DNA of 64,000 bases from Bacteroidia bacterium (GCA_016787705.1 JAEUTP010000027.1:248001-312000), one strand, 5' to 3'; counted from the first letter of the stretch, positions 53,866-63,047 are shown. Notes: a model not told the origin generated them from the letters alone. Translations and numbers: made by a program.

Positions 53866-54501
53866 ATGGAAAACCCGCAACAACATTTAGAGGCCCTGAA
53901 AGATATCAGGCAAATGATGAAACAATCAAACCGCTTTTTGTCATTGAGTGGTTTATCTGGCATTTTTGCAGGTGTTTACGCATTAATTGGCGCATATTTT
54001 GGCCATCAGCTTATACACGATTATATCAGAAGTTATTGGGTAGAGAGCAGGGATAATAGCTCTATTGGTATGGTCATTTTTAAATGTATTGTTATTTGTG
54101 CAGTTGTTTTAACCGCTTCTTTAATAACCGCTTTTATTTTAACTGCCCGCAGGGCAAAAAAGAGTGGACAAAAATTATTTGATCATACTGCTATTCAATT
54201 ATTGATCAACCTTTTTATTCCTCTGGCAGCCGGTGGTTTGTTTTGTATTGCCATGTTGTATCACGGTATGGGATATGTTATTTTGGTTGGGCCGGCTATG
54301 CTTATTTTTTACGGCCTTGCGTTGGTTAACGCTAGTAAATATACCTTACACGACATTCGATACCTTGGTTGTTTGGAGATACTTTTAGGACTTATATCCT
54401 GTTTTTATTTAGGCTATAGTTTATTTTTTTGGGCAATAGGCTTTGGTGTTTTGCACATTGTATATGGTACTATTATGTGGTTTAAATACGAAAGAAAATA
54501 A
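53866..54501 (+). CDS. Multi-helix membrane protein of unknown function
   Basis: A 211-residue protein with a short soluble N-terminal helix (EALKDIRQMMKQSNRFLSLS) and about six transmembrane segments, including 'GLSGIFAGVYALIGAYFG' and 'AAGGLFCIAMLYHGMGYVILVG'. This family typically sits just before a winged-helix regulator in Bacteroidota, as here (46 bases). No catalytic motif is visible. It could be a membrane sensor for the regulator (inference). Confidence 0.75.
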   Translation: MENPQQHLEALKDIRQMMKQSNRFLSLSGLSGIFAGVYALIGAYFGHQLIHDYIRSYWVESRDNSSIGMVIFKCIVICAVVLTASLITAFILTARRAKKSGQKLFDHTAIQLLINLFIPLAAGGLFCIAMLYHGMGYVILVGPAMLIFYGLALVNASKYTLHDIRYLGCLEILLGLISCFYLGYSLFFWAIGFGVLHIVYGTIMWFKYERK

Positions 54502-54547
54502 CAGATAGAATTTAAGATACAAGACTAACAACTATCGACTTAAAATC

Positions 54548-54850
54548 ATGATCAATCCAAACATACATAAACTTCATAAAGCCTTCGAAAGCAGGGTGAG
54601 GTTGGGTATTATGAGCGTATTGATGGTAAATGATAAAGTAGATTTCAATTCCTTAAAAGATCTGTTGCAGGTAACCGATGGTAATTTAGCAAGCCATGCT
54701 GCTGCTTTAGAAAAGGAAGGTTTTATTCATATTAAAAAAGAGTTTATTGGAAAGAAAACTTCAACAACTTATAGCGCCACTAAAATTGGTGTAAAGGCTT
54801 TTGAAGATCATCTTGATGCCCTTGAAAAATTAATTAAAAAACTGGATTAA
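54548..54850 (+). CDS. Winged-helix transcriptional regulator (HTH_27 type)
   Basis: A 100-residue single-domain regulator. Features are 'LHKAFESRVRLGIMSVLM', 'FNSLKDLLQVTDGNLASHAA' (recognition helix) and the wing 'EKEGFIHIKKEFIGKKTST'. It resembles the MarR/ArsR-like winged-helix family without a ligand domain. It lies in the middle of the membrane-protein operon and probably regulates it. Confidence 0.92.
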   Translation: MINPNIHKLHKAFESRVRLGIMSVLMVNDKVDFNSLKDLLQVTDGNLASHAAALEKEGFIHIKKEFIGKKTSTTYSATKIGVKAFEDHLDALEKLIKKLD

Positions 54851-54874
54851 AAAAATTTAAACAATTACTTTGAA

Positions 54875-55987
54875 ATGCAAAGTGCTTTAGGGATATTTGG
54901 AATTATGCTGCTTAGTACAGCATCTTTATTATTGATCGTTTACACAATAAGCGATCTTGTAAAAACAAAACCAAAAGATAAAATAACATTTGCCGTGATT
55001 TGCAAATTTATTGCAGAGATACTATTTATTGGTATACTGCCAGGTATTGGTATTGCTTTTACAAATAGTAAATGCGAAGAACATCCTTTTCAAAACGATA
55101 GTATACCAACAGCCTATACACTTTGGGTCACATTTACCGCCGCTTATTTTATTTCACGCTATTTGAAGCAGCGGCTTTCGCCAATTGCAATTTCTATTAT
55201 CTCTGCAATAATGGTCATTGGTTTGTTATTTACTGTAACTATTTGTATTCACTTTATGCCCATGTTTCTTGCTGCCGTTTTTCCCGGTATTGGATTAATG
55301 TACCTTTCGCCCTTCTTTTGCTCTTTTTATTTATTAAAAGAGATCATTTGTATGAATACTTATTTAAAAACTTATTTAGAAAAACAGCAAACAACGTCGG
55401 GTAATATTGTAAATACCTTTTATTATTCAATTCAGCAAAATCATTTAGGTTTTGTAACCATATTAACTGCACCTTTATTACTGATAATACAAGCCGTTTT
55501 ATTTTTATGCGGACAACAACCTGATTCTGTCATCACCCAATTTACCGAAAGTTGTGGTTACTTATTATCAAAATATCAGGATTGTTCTTGCGGCGGCGGA
55601 CATTACTTATGCTCTATTGCCGCTAACGGAAATAAAAAACTGGTTAAGCCAACACGCTTTGGCGTAAGAGCAAATGAGCGTATTATTGTTAACCGTCAAT
55701 TATTAGTGGCCAATGCTTTTGAAAATTGGTTAGAAGATCATATACCAAAATTGCACCGCGTAATTCGTAATGCCTATGATGGATGTAATATTCCGGTGAA
55801 TGAATGGTCGAAACACAAACGTTTTGCAAATGTGTTATATGTTTTAATGAAGCCACTTGAATGGTTATTCTTACTGTGGTTATACCTATTTGATAAAAAA
55901 CCTGAAGATAGGATCGCTAAACAATATTATCCAAAACAAGAACTGAATATGTATTTAAAACAAAATAATTATGAAAGAGCTGACTAA
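54875..55987 (+). CDS. Membrane protein, DUF6688-like
   Basis: A 370-residue protein with about six helices in the first 215 residues. A Cys-rich loop (YQDCSCGGGHYLCSIAANG) is followed by a conserved soluble segment 'RFGVRANERIIVNRQLLVANAFENWLEDHIP'. The last part resembles transferrin-type 'VIRNAYDGCNIPVN' and ends in a helix near 'WLFLLWLYLFDKKPEDRIAKQYY'. The overall pattern matches DUF6688, of unknown function. It overlaps the next gene by 17 bases. Confidence 0.75.
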   Translation: MQSALGIFGIMLLSTASLLLIVYTISDLVKTKPKDKITFAVICKFIAEILFIGILPGIGIAFTNSKCEEHPFQNDSIPTAYTLWVTFTAAYFISRYLKQRLSPIAISIISAIMVIGLLFTVTICIHFMPMFLAAVFPGIGLMYLSPFFCSFYLLKEIICMNTYLKTYLEKQQTTSGNIVNTFYYSIQQNHLGFVTILTAPLLLIIQAVLFLCGQQPDSVITQFTESCGYLLSKYQDCSCGGGHYLCSIAANGNKKLVKPTRFGVRANERIIVNRQLLVANAFENWLEDHIPKLHRVIRNAYDGCNIPVNEWSKHKRFANVLYVLMKPLEWLFLLWLYLFDKKPEDRIAKQYYPKQELNMYLKQNNYERAD

Positions 55988-56435
55988 AATTCGCATTGCC
56001 ATTATTGTATTTGTAAGTTTATTAGTATTAAGTGGCGTTACTGCTTTTCCGTTAAGAACAGAAATGGATTTTTTAGTAGCGCATAAAAATTCTTTTCCGG
56101 GCGAATTGCCAAACTGGATCCAGGCAGTTTATGATGCTGTTAAGCAAACGCCTGACGTGGTTTTGTATGGCACGGATTGGTTAGCCTTTGCGCACATTAT
56201 TATTTCTTTATTCTTTGTGCCTGTTTATATTGACCCTGTTAGATATAAAGCTAATTTAATTGTGGCCATGACAGCTTGCGGCGCAATATTTTTACAGGCC
56301 TTTATTTGCGGTCCAATTCGCGGTATCCCGTTTTTTCATCAGCTAATAGATTGTGCTTTTGGTTTCATCGGCTTTTTTCCTTTGTATTTCGTATATAAAA
56401 AAATAACTCATCTTGAATTAACTACTAAAAAATAA
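55971..56435 (+). CDS. Four-helix membrane protein of unknown function
   Basis: A 154-residue protein with four predicted helices. The loop between helices 1 and 2 is soluble (about 35-65), and 'YGTDWLAFAHIIISLFFVPVY' contains a membrane His. The rest, 'ACGAIFLQAFICGPIRGIPFFHQLIDCAFGF', is conserved-looking. It begins within the DUF6688 gene and ends 4 bases before the Coq4-like gene, so all are co-translated. No family is recognised. Confidence 0.7.
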   Translation: MKELTKIRIAIIVFVSLLVLSGVTAFPLRTEMDFLVAHKNSFPGELPNWIQAVYDAVKQTPDVVLYGTDWLAFAHIIISLFFVPVYIDPVRYKANLIVAMTACGAIFLQAFICGPIRGIPFFHQLIDCAFGFIGFFPLYFVYKKITHLELTTKK

Positions 56436-56439
56436 TATC

Positions 56440-56958
56440 ATGAACACACCTGTAAAAAATTACCGCAAGATTACTGATATTTTATGGCAGATCCATCTTA
56501 AAACCTCTTCTTTTGTTGCGCATTTGGTTGGACCTATTGTTTTTAATTTTGGAGCAAAGGAACCAGCATGGAACAGGAGTATGAATGATCTTCTTGCTTT
56601 TCCAGAAGGTACTGTTGGTAAAGCGCTAGGCGATTTTTTTAAGAAAAACAAGTTGGAGCCCATATCAGGTGCAGAGTTACATGATCTTTACCATGTATTA
56701 TTTGGTTTTTCTTCTTCGTTTAAAGACGAAGTAGCATTACAATTCTTTTTAAGAGGTAATGGTAAAAACTCAATTGCTTCTTATAGTACTTCGGTAGGTG
56801 CCTGGTGTATACTGCCAACAGAGTGGTCGTACCTTAGATCATCTTATGAGCGTGGAAAAAATTGTAGTGATATTTCAAAGTTAGATCCGGGATCAATTCT
56901 TTTTGAAAATTTTGATAAAGTAAGGGCAACATTATTTAATGAAAACAAAACAACGTAA
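56440..56958 (+). CDS. Coq4 family protein
   Basis: A 172-residue protein whose residues 81-97 form the exact Coq4 zinc motif HDxxH-x11-E (His81, Asp82, His85, Glu97). The preceding FPEGTVGKALGDFFKKNKL matches the 'P.GTLG' segment of Coq4. In eukaryotes and ubiquinone-producing bacteria Coq4 acts in ubiquinone ring modification. Bacteroidota normally make menaquinone, so the substrate here is unknown. It is encoded between small membrane proteins, so a membrane-lipid or quinone substrate remains plausible. Confidence 0.8.
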   Translation: MNTPVKNYRKITDILWQIHLKTSSFVAHLVGPIVFNFGAKEPAWNRSMNDLLAFPEGTVGKALGDFFKKNKLEPISGAELHDLYHVLFGFSSSFKDEVALQFFLRGNGKNSIASYSTSVGAWCILPTEWSYLRSSYERGKNCSDISKLDPGSILFENFDKVRATLFNENKTT

Positions 56959-56959
56959 G

Positions 56960-57667
56960 ATGCATACAACAAAAAAAATAATTACCTGGGTTTGTTTATT
57001 CGCAATAGCTATGGGCTTTATGGAAAGTGTTATAGTTATTTATCTACGAGAATTATATTATAAAAGTGGTTTTGAATTTCCTTTAAAAGAGATCTCACCA
57101 TTTGTAGCACGACTCGAATTCTTCAGGGAGATAGCAACCATTATTATGTTGGTGGGTTGTGGTATTATGGCCGGGAAAAATAAGCTACAGCGTTTTGCCT
57201 ATTTTGTTTTAGCCTTTGCCATTTGGGATATTTTTTATTACGTATTCCTGTATGTTTGTTTAGGCTGGCCGCAAAGTTTAGCAACCTGGGATATTTTATT
57301 TTTAGTGCCAATGCCATGGGTTGGTCCTGTTTGGGCACCTTGTCTGTTATGTTTGCTAATGATCATTGGTTCTGTTTTTGTTATTTATAAAGTTGATGAA
57401 CAGCCTGGTTATAAAGTGGGGCGTTCGTTTTGGTGGCTTTTAATTTCAGGCGCTATTGTTTGTATTGTTTCGTTTATGTGGGACTATATTTTATTTACTA
57501 ATATAAACGGTTCAAGCTGGAATATTACTTCTGATAAAAACTTATTTTCCGAAATTGATACATACGTGCCAACTGAATTTAACTCTCCCTTATTTTTTAC
57601 AGGTTTCTTATTAATGCTTTTTCCAGTGGCTTATACAATTTATACATCAAAAAAAAATAAAAACTAA
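56960..57667 (+). CDS. Six-helix membrane protein of unknown function
   Basis: About 235 residues with around six hydrophobic segments and conserved-looking motifs 'MGFMESVIVIYLRELYY', 'FFREIATIIMLVGCGIMAG' and 'WDILFLVPMPWVGPVWAP'. It has charged residues inside helices (Glu, Arg), which often mark transporters or membrane enzymes. I chose the ATG at 56960, just after the Coq4 stop; an ATG at 56939 inside the previous gene is an alternative. No family is recognised with confidence. Confidence 0.7.
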   Translation: MHTTKKIITWVCLFAIAMGFMESVIVIYLRELYYKSGFEFPLKEISPFVARLEFFREIATIIMLVGCGIMAGKNKLQRFAYFVLAFAIWDIFYYVFLYVCLGWPQSLATWDILFLVPMPWVGPVWAPCLLCLLMIIGSVFVIYKVDEQPGYKVGRSFWWLLISGAIVCIVSFMWDYILFTNINGSSWNITSDKNLFSEIDTYVPTEFNSPLFFTGFLLMLFPVAYTIYTSKKNKN

Positions 57668-57672
57668 ACAAA

Positions 57673-59574
57673 ATGAAAAGAAACGATTGGTTACTTATTG
57701 CTACGGCAATTATCTTCAGTGTCTTATTTTACAAACAAGGTACCGGTTTAAATTATTTATTATTTACCGGTCTGGTAACAGCCGTTTTAGCATATTTTAA
57801 TCCGGAAAAAATAAAAACCGGGCAATTTTGGTATTACGCCGGTTTAAGCATTTTGTGCGGTATAGCAGTGTTTTATGTGAACAGTAATTTAAGTGTGTTT
57901 GCCTGTATCCTGTCATTATTTGTTTTTTCTGGAAAAACCTTTAATTATAAAAATTCCATTATTGTTAACTTAGTCTTTAGTGTTGGATCACTTATTTCGT
58001 CTGTTGTTTTTGTAATTATCGATCAGATTCAGCTTCGCAAACAAAATGTGGCGCCGGCAAATTCAAAAAAATTAAAGATCTATTTTGGTATTGCCATTGC
58101 CTTAATTATTTCTGTTTTGTTTTTTGCCTTGTATCAACAAGCCAATCCTTTATTTAAAGAGTTTACAAAAAATATTGATCTGAGTTGGATAAGTATTGGT
58201 TGGTGTTTATTTACGATCTGGGGCTTTTTGGTAATGTATGGTTTGATTTATTACCGAGATATTCCTGTATTTACCGAATGGGATATTAAATTTAACCGTA
58301 CACTTGAAAACACTGCCACCACCAATGAACCAAAAGAGATTAATAATAATACAATAATTGCCTTATCCTTATTTGGTTTATTAAACCTTATGTTGGTATT
58401 TGTAAACTCATTGGATCTTATAAATTTATTTGGCTCACACGAATTACCTAAAGGTATTTATCTTTCAGATTTTGTGCATAACGCCGTATGGAGCTTAATA
58501 TTCTCTATTGTTATAGCGGTTGGTTTAATTATGTGGTTCTTTAAAGGTGATCTTAATTTTAATAAACAGTCTAAAACACTAAAACTGTTGGTTTATTTCT
58601 GGATCCTGCAAAGTGCTGTAATGATAGTTTCTGCTATGGTACGTAACGGTATGTACGTGGCAGAGTATCAATTAACTTACCTGCGAATTGGAGTGTATGT
58701 ATTTTTATCTCTAAGTCTTGTTGGATTGTTTTTTACGGGTTTAAAGATCGGCAAAACAAAAAGCGCCTGGTATCTGGTACGCCAGAATTTTGAAGCCTGG
58801 TACTTATTGTTAGCGCTATGCTCTTTTGTAAATTGGGATAAGATTATTTCGGATTATAATATTGCGCATGCAAAAACGTTTAAAGCTTTAGATAAATCAT
58901 ACCTCGTAGCTTTATCAAATGCTAACTTGCCTGAATTGACTACTGTTTTTTTTGGCAATAAAAAAGACGGTTTATTTAATGAGACAGAACAATTTCAAAA
59001 AAATTATGATTTCAAACAATACTCATGGCGCCTGTACCAATTTATGGTTGAAAATAAAAAAGAAACCTGGCAAAGTTTTAATTTAAGAGATAAAACCATT
59101 TTAGAAAAGATGAGTGTACATTTTAAAAACAATGTTGTAACGCATATAGGACTTGATACCTGGGGAATAGTAGAATTGAAAAATATGTTAACCCTTAACA
59201 AACTGAAAGTTTTACATTTAAGCAATACACCTACAGACTTTGAACTGATTGCCTTTTTTAAGGATATTGAAGAATTGAGTTTTAGCAATTTTAATGGTAA
59301 ATATTTAAAAAATCTCCTCTTAAATAAAAATTTAAAAAAGTTTGAAGTAACAAGTTATTATGAAGATGTGCATGAATTTCAAATGTTTAAAGCATTTAAA
59401 AAGCTGGAAGTCCTTTCCTTGCCTAATATTAGTAATGAAGAGTTAATGCGTTTGGATGGGCATCCATCATTAAAAATTTTAAATATCACAACAATTTATG
59501 AGGAGCAGAAAAGCTTTATTGAAAAGAGGCATTTATCGTTTGAAGTGAAGGAGGTAGGTTATGCGGGCAGATAA
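57673..59574 (+). CDS. DUF4153-type membrane protein with C-terminal leucine-rich repeats
   Basis: A 633-residue protein. The first 390 residues hold about ten helices with the DUF4153/DUF4173 pattern (FNPEKIKTGQFWYY, 'SLFGLLNLMLVFVNSLDL', 'AYLTYLRIGVYVFL'-like segments). The soluble remainder (about 480-633) reads as leucine-rich repeats: LKVLHLSNTPTDFELIAF, IEELSFSNFN, LEVLSLPNISNEELMRLD, LKILNITTIYEE. The fusion suggests protein binding coupled to a membrane domain of unknown function. It is 5 bases after the previous gene and overlaps the DUF1361 gene by 14 bases. Confidence 0.82.
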   Translation: MKRNDWLLIATAIIFSVLFYKQGTGLNYLLFTGLVTAVLAYFNPEKIKTGQFWYYAGLSILCGIAVFYVNSNLSVFACILSLFVFSGKTFNYKNSIIVNLVFSVGSLISSVVFVIIDQIQLRKQNVAPANSKKLKIYFGIAIALIISVLFFALYQQANPLFKEFTKNIDLSWISIGWCLFTIWGFLVMYGLIYYRDIPVFTEWDIKFNRTLENTATTNEPKEINNNTIIALSLFGLLNLMLVFVNSLDLINLFGSHELPKGIYLSDFVHNAVWSLIFSIVIAVGLIMWFFKGDLNFNKQSKTLKLLVYFWILQSAVMIVSAMVRNGMYVAEYQLTYLRIGVYVFLSLSLVGLFFTGLKIGKTKSAWYLVRQNFEAWYLLLALCSFVNWDKIISDYNIAHAKTFKALDKSYLVALSNANLPELTTVFFGNKKDGLFNETEQFQKNYDFKQYSWRLYQFMVENKKETWQSFNLRDKTILEKMSVHFKNNVVTHIGLDTWGIVELKNMLTLNKLKVLHLSNTPTDFELIAFFKDIEELSFSNFNGKYLKNLLLNKNLKKFEVTSYYEDVHEFQMFKAFKKLEVLSLPNISNEELMRLDGHPSLKILNITTIYEEQKSFIEKRHLSFEVKEVGYAGR

Positions 59575-60205
59575 TTTGTTTAAACTGTTTTGCTTTTGTT
59601 TGCTGTTACTTATTGCAAGGATCATGAAAACCGATCAATGGTCGTATGCCTTTTTGATTTGGAACTTATTCCTTGCTTTCATTCCATATATCCTTATAAA
59701 AAACTACAAAGATAATCAGCATAAAATAGTGCAGGCTGCAATAATTGGAACGACCATTTTATTCTTGCCAAATGCGCCTTATATTATAACCGATCTTTTT
59801 CATTTACGAGAACGTATTGCTGCGCCTATGTGGCTGGACCTTATTTTAATTTTAAGTTTTGCTTTTTTAGGAATGGTATTTTTTATTCTTAGTGTTAACC
59901 GATTGTTAGCTATTTCAAACGCTTTATTTAATTCACGATGGATCACCAGTGGCATAAAATTCTTTATCATGCTTTCGAGCGCTTATGGTATTTACTTAGG
60001 TCGTTATTTGCGCTTCAATAGCTGGGATATCGTTTTTAATCCTTTTCACTTCGCAAAAAAAATGTTGCTTTCGGTTTTTGATGCCGATTGTTATAAAGAA
60101 ACCTTTGCTGTTACCATTACATTCACCATTTTCTTATATTTAATATTTGAAATAGTAGCATCACTTAAAAATACAGTTAATACACAAACCAATGACCTAT
60201 CTTAA
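59561..60205 (+). CDS. DUF1361 family membrane protein
   Basis: A 214-residue protein with about seven helices. DUF1361 signatures are IWNLFLAFIPY, FLPNAPYIITDLFHL and GIYLGRYLRFNSWDI. The function is unknown. It overlaps both its upstream neighbour (14 bases) and the dgkA gene (14 bases), so the three are tightly coupled. Confidence 0.88.
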   Translation: MRADNLFKLFCFCLLLLIARIMKTDQWSYAFLIWNLFLAFIPYILIKNYKDNQHKIVQAAIIGTTILFLPNAPYIITDLFHLRERIAAPMWLDLILILSFAFLGMVFFILSVNRLLAISNALFNSRWITSGIKFFIMLSSAYGIYLGRYLRFNSWDIVFNPFHFAKKMLLSVFDADCYKETFAVTITFTIFLYLIFEIVASLKNTVNTQTNDLS

Positions 60206-60557
60206 AAAACGCAGTAACGCTTTTAAAGCTGCTTTTGCAGGTTTTTACCAGGCTTTTAAAAGCGAAGCGCATTTAAAGATCCATTTGGTAACGGCAGTGC
60301 TGGTAATAGTTGCAGGACTTTATTTTGCTATTTCAAAAGCCGAATGGTTTGCCGTTAGTGGATGTATTGTTTTGGTAATTGCCCTGGAACTTATAAATTC
60401 TGCCATCGAAAAGATGTGCGATCTCTATTCTAAAGAATATGATGTTCGTATTAAATACATTAAAGATGTGGCTGCGGGTGCAGTGCTCGTAGCTTCTATA
60501 TTTGCTGCTATTACAGGTGTTTTTGTTTTTTGGCCATATTTAAAACAACTGTTTTAA
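60192..60557 (+). CDS. dgkA: Diacylglycerol/undecaprenol kinase
   Basis: A 121-residue, three-helix membrane kinase. Motifs are 'AFAGFYQAFKSEAHLKIH' at the N-terminus and the catalytic ELINSAIEKMCDL followed by KYIKDVAAGAVL. The family phosphorylates diacylglycerol or undecaprenol in lipid recycling; the Bacteroidota substrate is not certain. It starts inside the DUF1361 gene. Confidence 0.93.
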   Translation: MTYLKKRSNAFKAAFAGFYQAFKSEAHLKIHLVTAVLVIVAGLYFAISKAEWFAVSGCIVLVIALELINSAIEKMCDLYSKEYDVRIKYIKDVAAGAVLVASIFAAITGVFVFWPYLKQLF

Positions 60558-60640
60558 GAGTTAACATTCCATGTTCAATAACTTTTATATTAGCCATCTT
60601 AATTTTTAAGCTTAGTTTTTAATTTAGATGCATCAATAGT

Positions 60641-61924
60641 ATCTTAATATATTCGGTAAAAAACAGTAATCGTTTAAATTACATTTTAAGAACATTATTA
60701 AGTGGTGCTTTGGGGTTAGAAGTTATTCAAACTTTTAATGAAGAAGAGTTTTTAATTTCTACTTATCCTAAGATAAATTATTCTGATAAAAAAATTGATG
60801 ATTGTTTATCAATAAAGCCGCATTCCATTTTATTTGATGTGGGTATAAAAGATTATCCTTTAGAAGTAAACAACCATGCACAATTTTCAAAGATCTTTTT
60901 CAGAACTTCCGGCCTTCAAATTCCTTTTGATTTTTTTGGTTCAGCTTTTTGGCTACTATCACGTTATGAAGAGTACCTGCCTTTTAAAACTGACGAGCAT
61001 AACCGTTTTAATTATCGCTCCAGCCTGGCATATCAATATGATTTTATTCAAACGCCCCTGATTAATGTTTGGTTACACGAATTACAAGCTATTCTTCAAA
61101 ATAAATTTCCGTTATTAAAATTTAAAGAAAAAAAATACCGTTTTATTTCTACTATTGATATTGATAATGCTTTTAAATTTAAACACAAAGGCTTTGTTCG
61201 TGCAATTGCGGGGTATTTAAAAGATCTACTTCATAAAGATCGTACAGGTATTAAAGACCGTTTTAAAGTTATTTCGGGAAGTAAAAAAGATCCCTTTGAT
61301 TGTTATGATTTTTTAATTGACACCAATAAAAAGAATGGAGTAGAAGCTATTTATTTTTTTCTGTTGGGAGATTATGGTCCTAACGATAAGAACCAATCGG
61401 CAACGAATTTGTCTTTTCAATCTTTAATAAAAAGTATGGCAGATTATTCAAAGGTTGGAATTCATCCCTCTTACGGTTCCACAAATAAAATACAGCAATT
61501 AAAAGTAGAGATTAGCAGACTTTCAAATATCATTCATACACCTGTAACTATCAGCAGGCAGCATTATTCAATTTTAAGATTTCCACAAACCTACAATAAT
61601 TTGCTGCAGGCAGGCATCGAAAAGGATTATTCGATGGGTTATACAAATCTTAATGGTTTCAGGGCATCTTATTGTTTTCCCTACCAATGGTACAATATCG
61701 AGAATGAGATGTTGACGGGTTTAACTATTCATCCTTTTTGCATAACAGAAAATACATTGATTTATTATTCTAAAAAAGAAAACAAAGCCGCAAGTGAATT
61801 AGCAATGCCAATAATTAACGAAGTGAAAAAGTATAATGGCCTGTTAATTTCTATTTTTCATAACGATACTTTTAATGAGGAAATAAAAAAATTTTATCTT
61901 GATTTTTTGCTGCTTGCTAAATGA
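60641..61924 (+). CDS. Polysaccharide deacetylase-like protein without a standard start codon
   Basis: The body shows a NodB-like fold of the Bacteroidota DUF7033/polysaccharide deacetylase group: RFISTIDIDNAFKF (Asp-x-Asp), GIHPSYGSTN (metal-type His), ISRQHYSILRFPQTY, and YSMGYTNLNGFRASYCFPY. The first in-frame standard codon is a TTG at 60710, but the homologous N-terminus (LIYSVKNSNRLNYILRTLL) lies upstream of it, ahead of an in-frame stop at 60620. That stretch offers only ATC (60641), ATA or similar as starts, so I used 60641, giving about 427 residues. It probably acts on an envelope glycan. Confidence 0.75.
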   Translation: MLIYSVKNSNRLNYILRTLLSGALGLEVIQTFNEEEFLISTYPKINYSDKKIDDCLSIKPHSILFDVGIKDYPLEVNNHAQFSKIFFRTSGLQIPFDFFGSAFWLLSRYEEYLPFKTDEHNRFNYRSSLAYQYDFIQTPLINVWLHELQAILQNKFPLLKFKEKKYRFISTIDIDNAFKFKHKGFVRAIAGYLKDLLHKDRTGIKDRFKVISGSKKDPFDCYDFLIDTNKKNGVEAIYFFLLGDYGPNDKNQSATNLSFQSLIKSMADYSKVGIHPSYGSTNKIQQLKVEISRLSNIIHTPVTISRQHYSILRFPQTYNNLLQAGIEKDYSMGYTNLNGFRASYCFPYQWYNIENEMLTGLTIHPFCITENTLIYYSKKENKAASELAMPIINEVKKYNGLLISIFHNDTFNEEIKKFYLDFLLLAK

Positions 61925-61926
61925 GG

Positions 61927-62943
61927 CTAAGTGCTTTTTTTATTTATTGTAGATGTAGGCAACATAAATAGTTCAGATAGTATTCCTTTGATAGACACAA
62001 CATTTAAAGGTAATTCAAGCAATACATGTAAAAAGCTCAGAAAAAACAGACATTGAAACCCTGTTTTATAGTCATACGCATAAGCTGCCAGAGCCATTAA
62101 CCACAATAAAGCAATTATAATTAACCGTTGCTTGGGAATTTTATGCCATGCAATAATTTCAGTTTTAGAGAACCAATTCAAATAATGATAAGTATAGGCG
62201 AATGCAATAAACCGCATAACTACTATACCCTGGCTCGAAAAATAGATATTGTTTGTTATGGTTTGACCATTTGTCATATCCAGCCCGGTGAATTGTTTTA
62301 ATGTAAAAAAATTAGTTGCTTCAAAATTTTTATAAGCACTAAACGCATAATCTGAAATCTTATATGAAGCCGGACCATTGAAAAAACTCAGTACTATAAT
62401 TGGAAATAGCATCATTATCCAAAACGAAAGATAACCACTTTTGCTTCTTGTTTTTAGGGCGCCATAAAGCATGAATAAAGCAGTAAATAAAAAAACATGT
62501 ATTAAAGTTGGTAAAAAAACAGATAAAAGTAAAAACAAATGCGTTGAGTATTTTAAGGTAATGGCGGCAAATAAAAAAGCCAATATCCTGTAAGTTGTTT
62601 TTTGGACAAAAACAAAAATTATTGAAGACACAACGGCTAAGTAAATAAATTGATTAAGGCGCTGGCCGCTAATATTCAATTTAAAGTTAAATAAAGATGC
62701 AATTACCGGTAGTGCAATTAAAGCTGATAAAACCAACAGAAGAATATAGTCGTATTTTTTTTTTGTATAATATTGTTTGTTATGTAACCAGCTAATTTCG
62801 GTAAGATAATGCAATGGCCCCAAAATGGCATACGAGAAAAGAAATAGTTCAAATGGCAAATAAAGAGCTACGATCGTACTTATTATTATAAGTGCAATGT
62901 TAATGTAATTTATTTTATCCAGCCTTGTTAAATTCATGTGCAA
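61927..62943 (-). CDS. Polytopic membrane protein of unknown function
   Basis: A 338-residue protein with nine to ten helices. Histidines lie within or beside helices: GPLHYLTEISWLHNKQYY, FAYTYHYLNWFSKTE and FLHVLLELPLN. Such buried histidines suggest a metal or heme site or a membrane oxygenase-like fold; Brp/Blh-type proteins are one remote possibility, but I cannot support a name. It converges with the deacetylase gene with only 2 bases between stop codons. Confidence 0.6.
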   Translation of the reverse strand: MHMNLTRLDKINYINIALIIISTIVALYLPFELFLFSYAILGPLHYLTEISWLHNKQYYTKKKYDYILLLVLSALIALPVIASLFNFKLNISGQRLNQFIYLAVVSSIIFVFVQKTTYRILAFLFAAITLKYSTHLFLLLSVFLPTLIHVFLFTALFMLYGALKTRSKSGYLSFWIMMLFPIIVLSFFNGPASYKISDYAFSAYKNFEATNFFTLKQFTGLDMTNGQTITNNIYFSSQGIVVMRFIAFAYTYHYLNWFSKTEIIAWHKIPKQRLIIIALLWLMALAAYAYDYKTGFQCLFFLSFLHVLLELPLNVVSIKGILSELFMLPTSTINKKST

Positions 62944-63047
62944 TATAATTAGCGTTAAACTTATCTAAAAAGTTTACGTAAAAATAAAAGGCAGCATGGT
63001 GTTTAAAAATGAGATTGCTCAATAGTGCTATATGATATTCGTCATTT

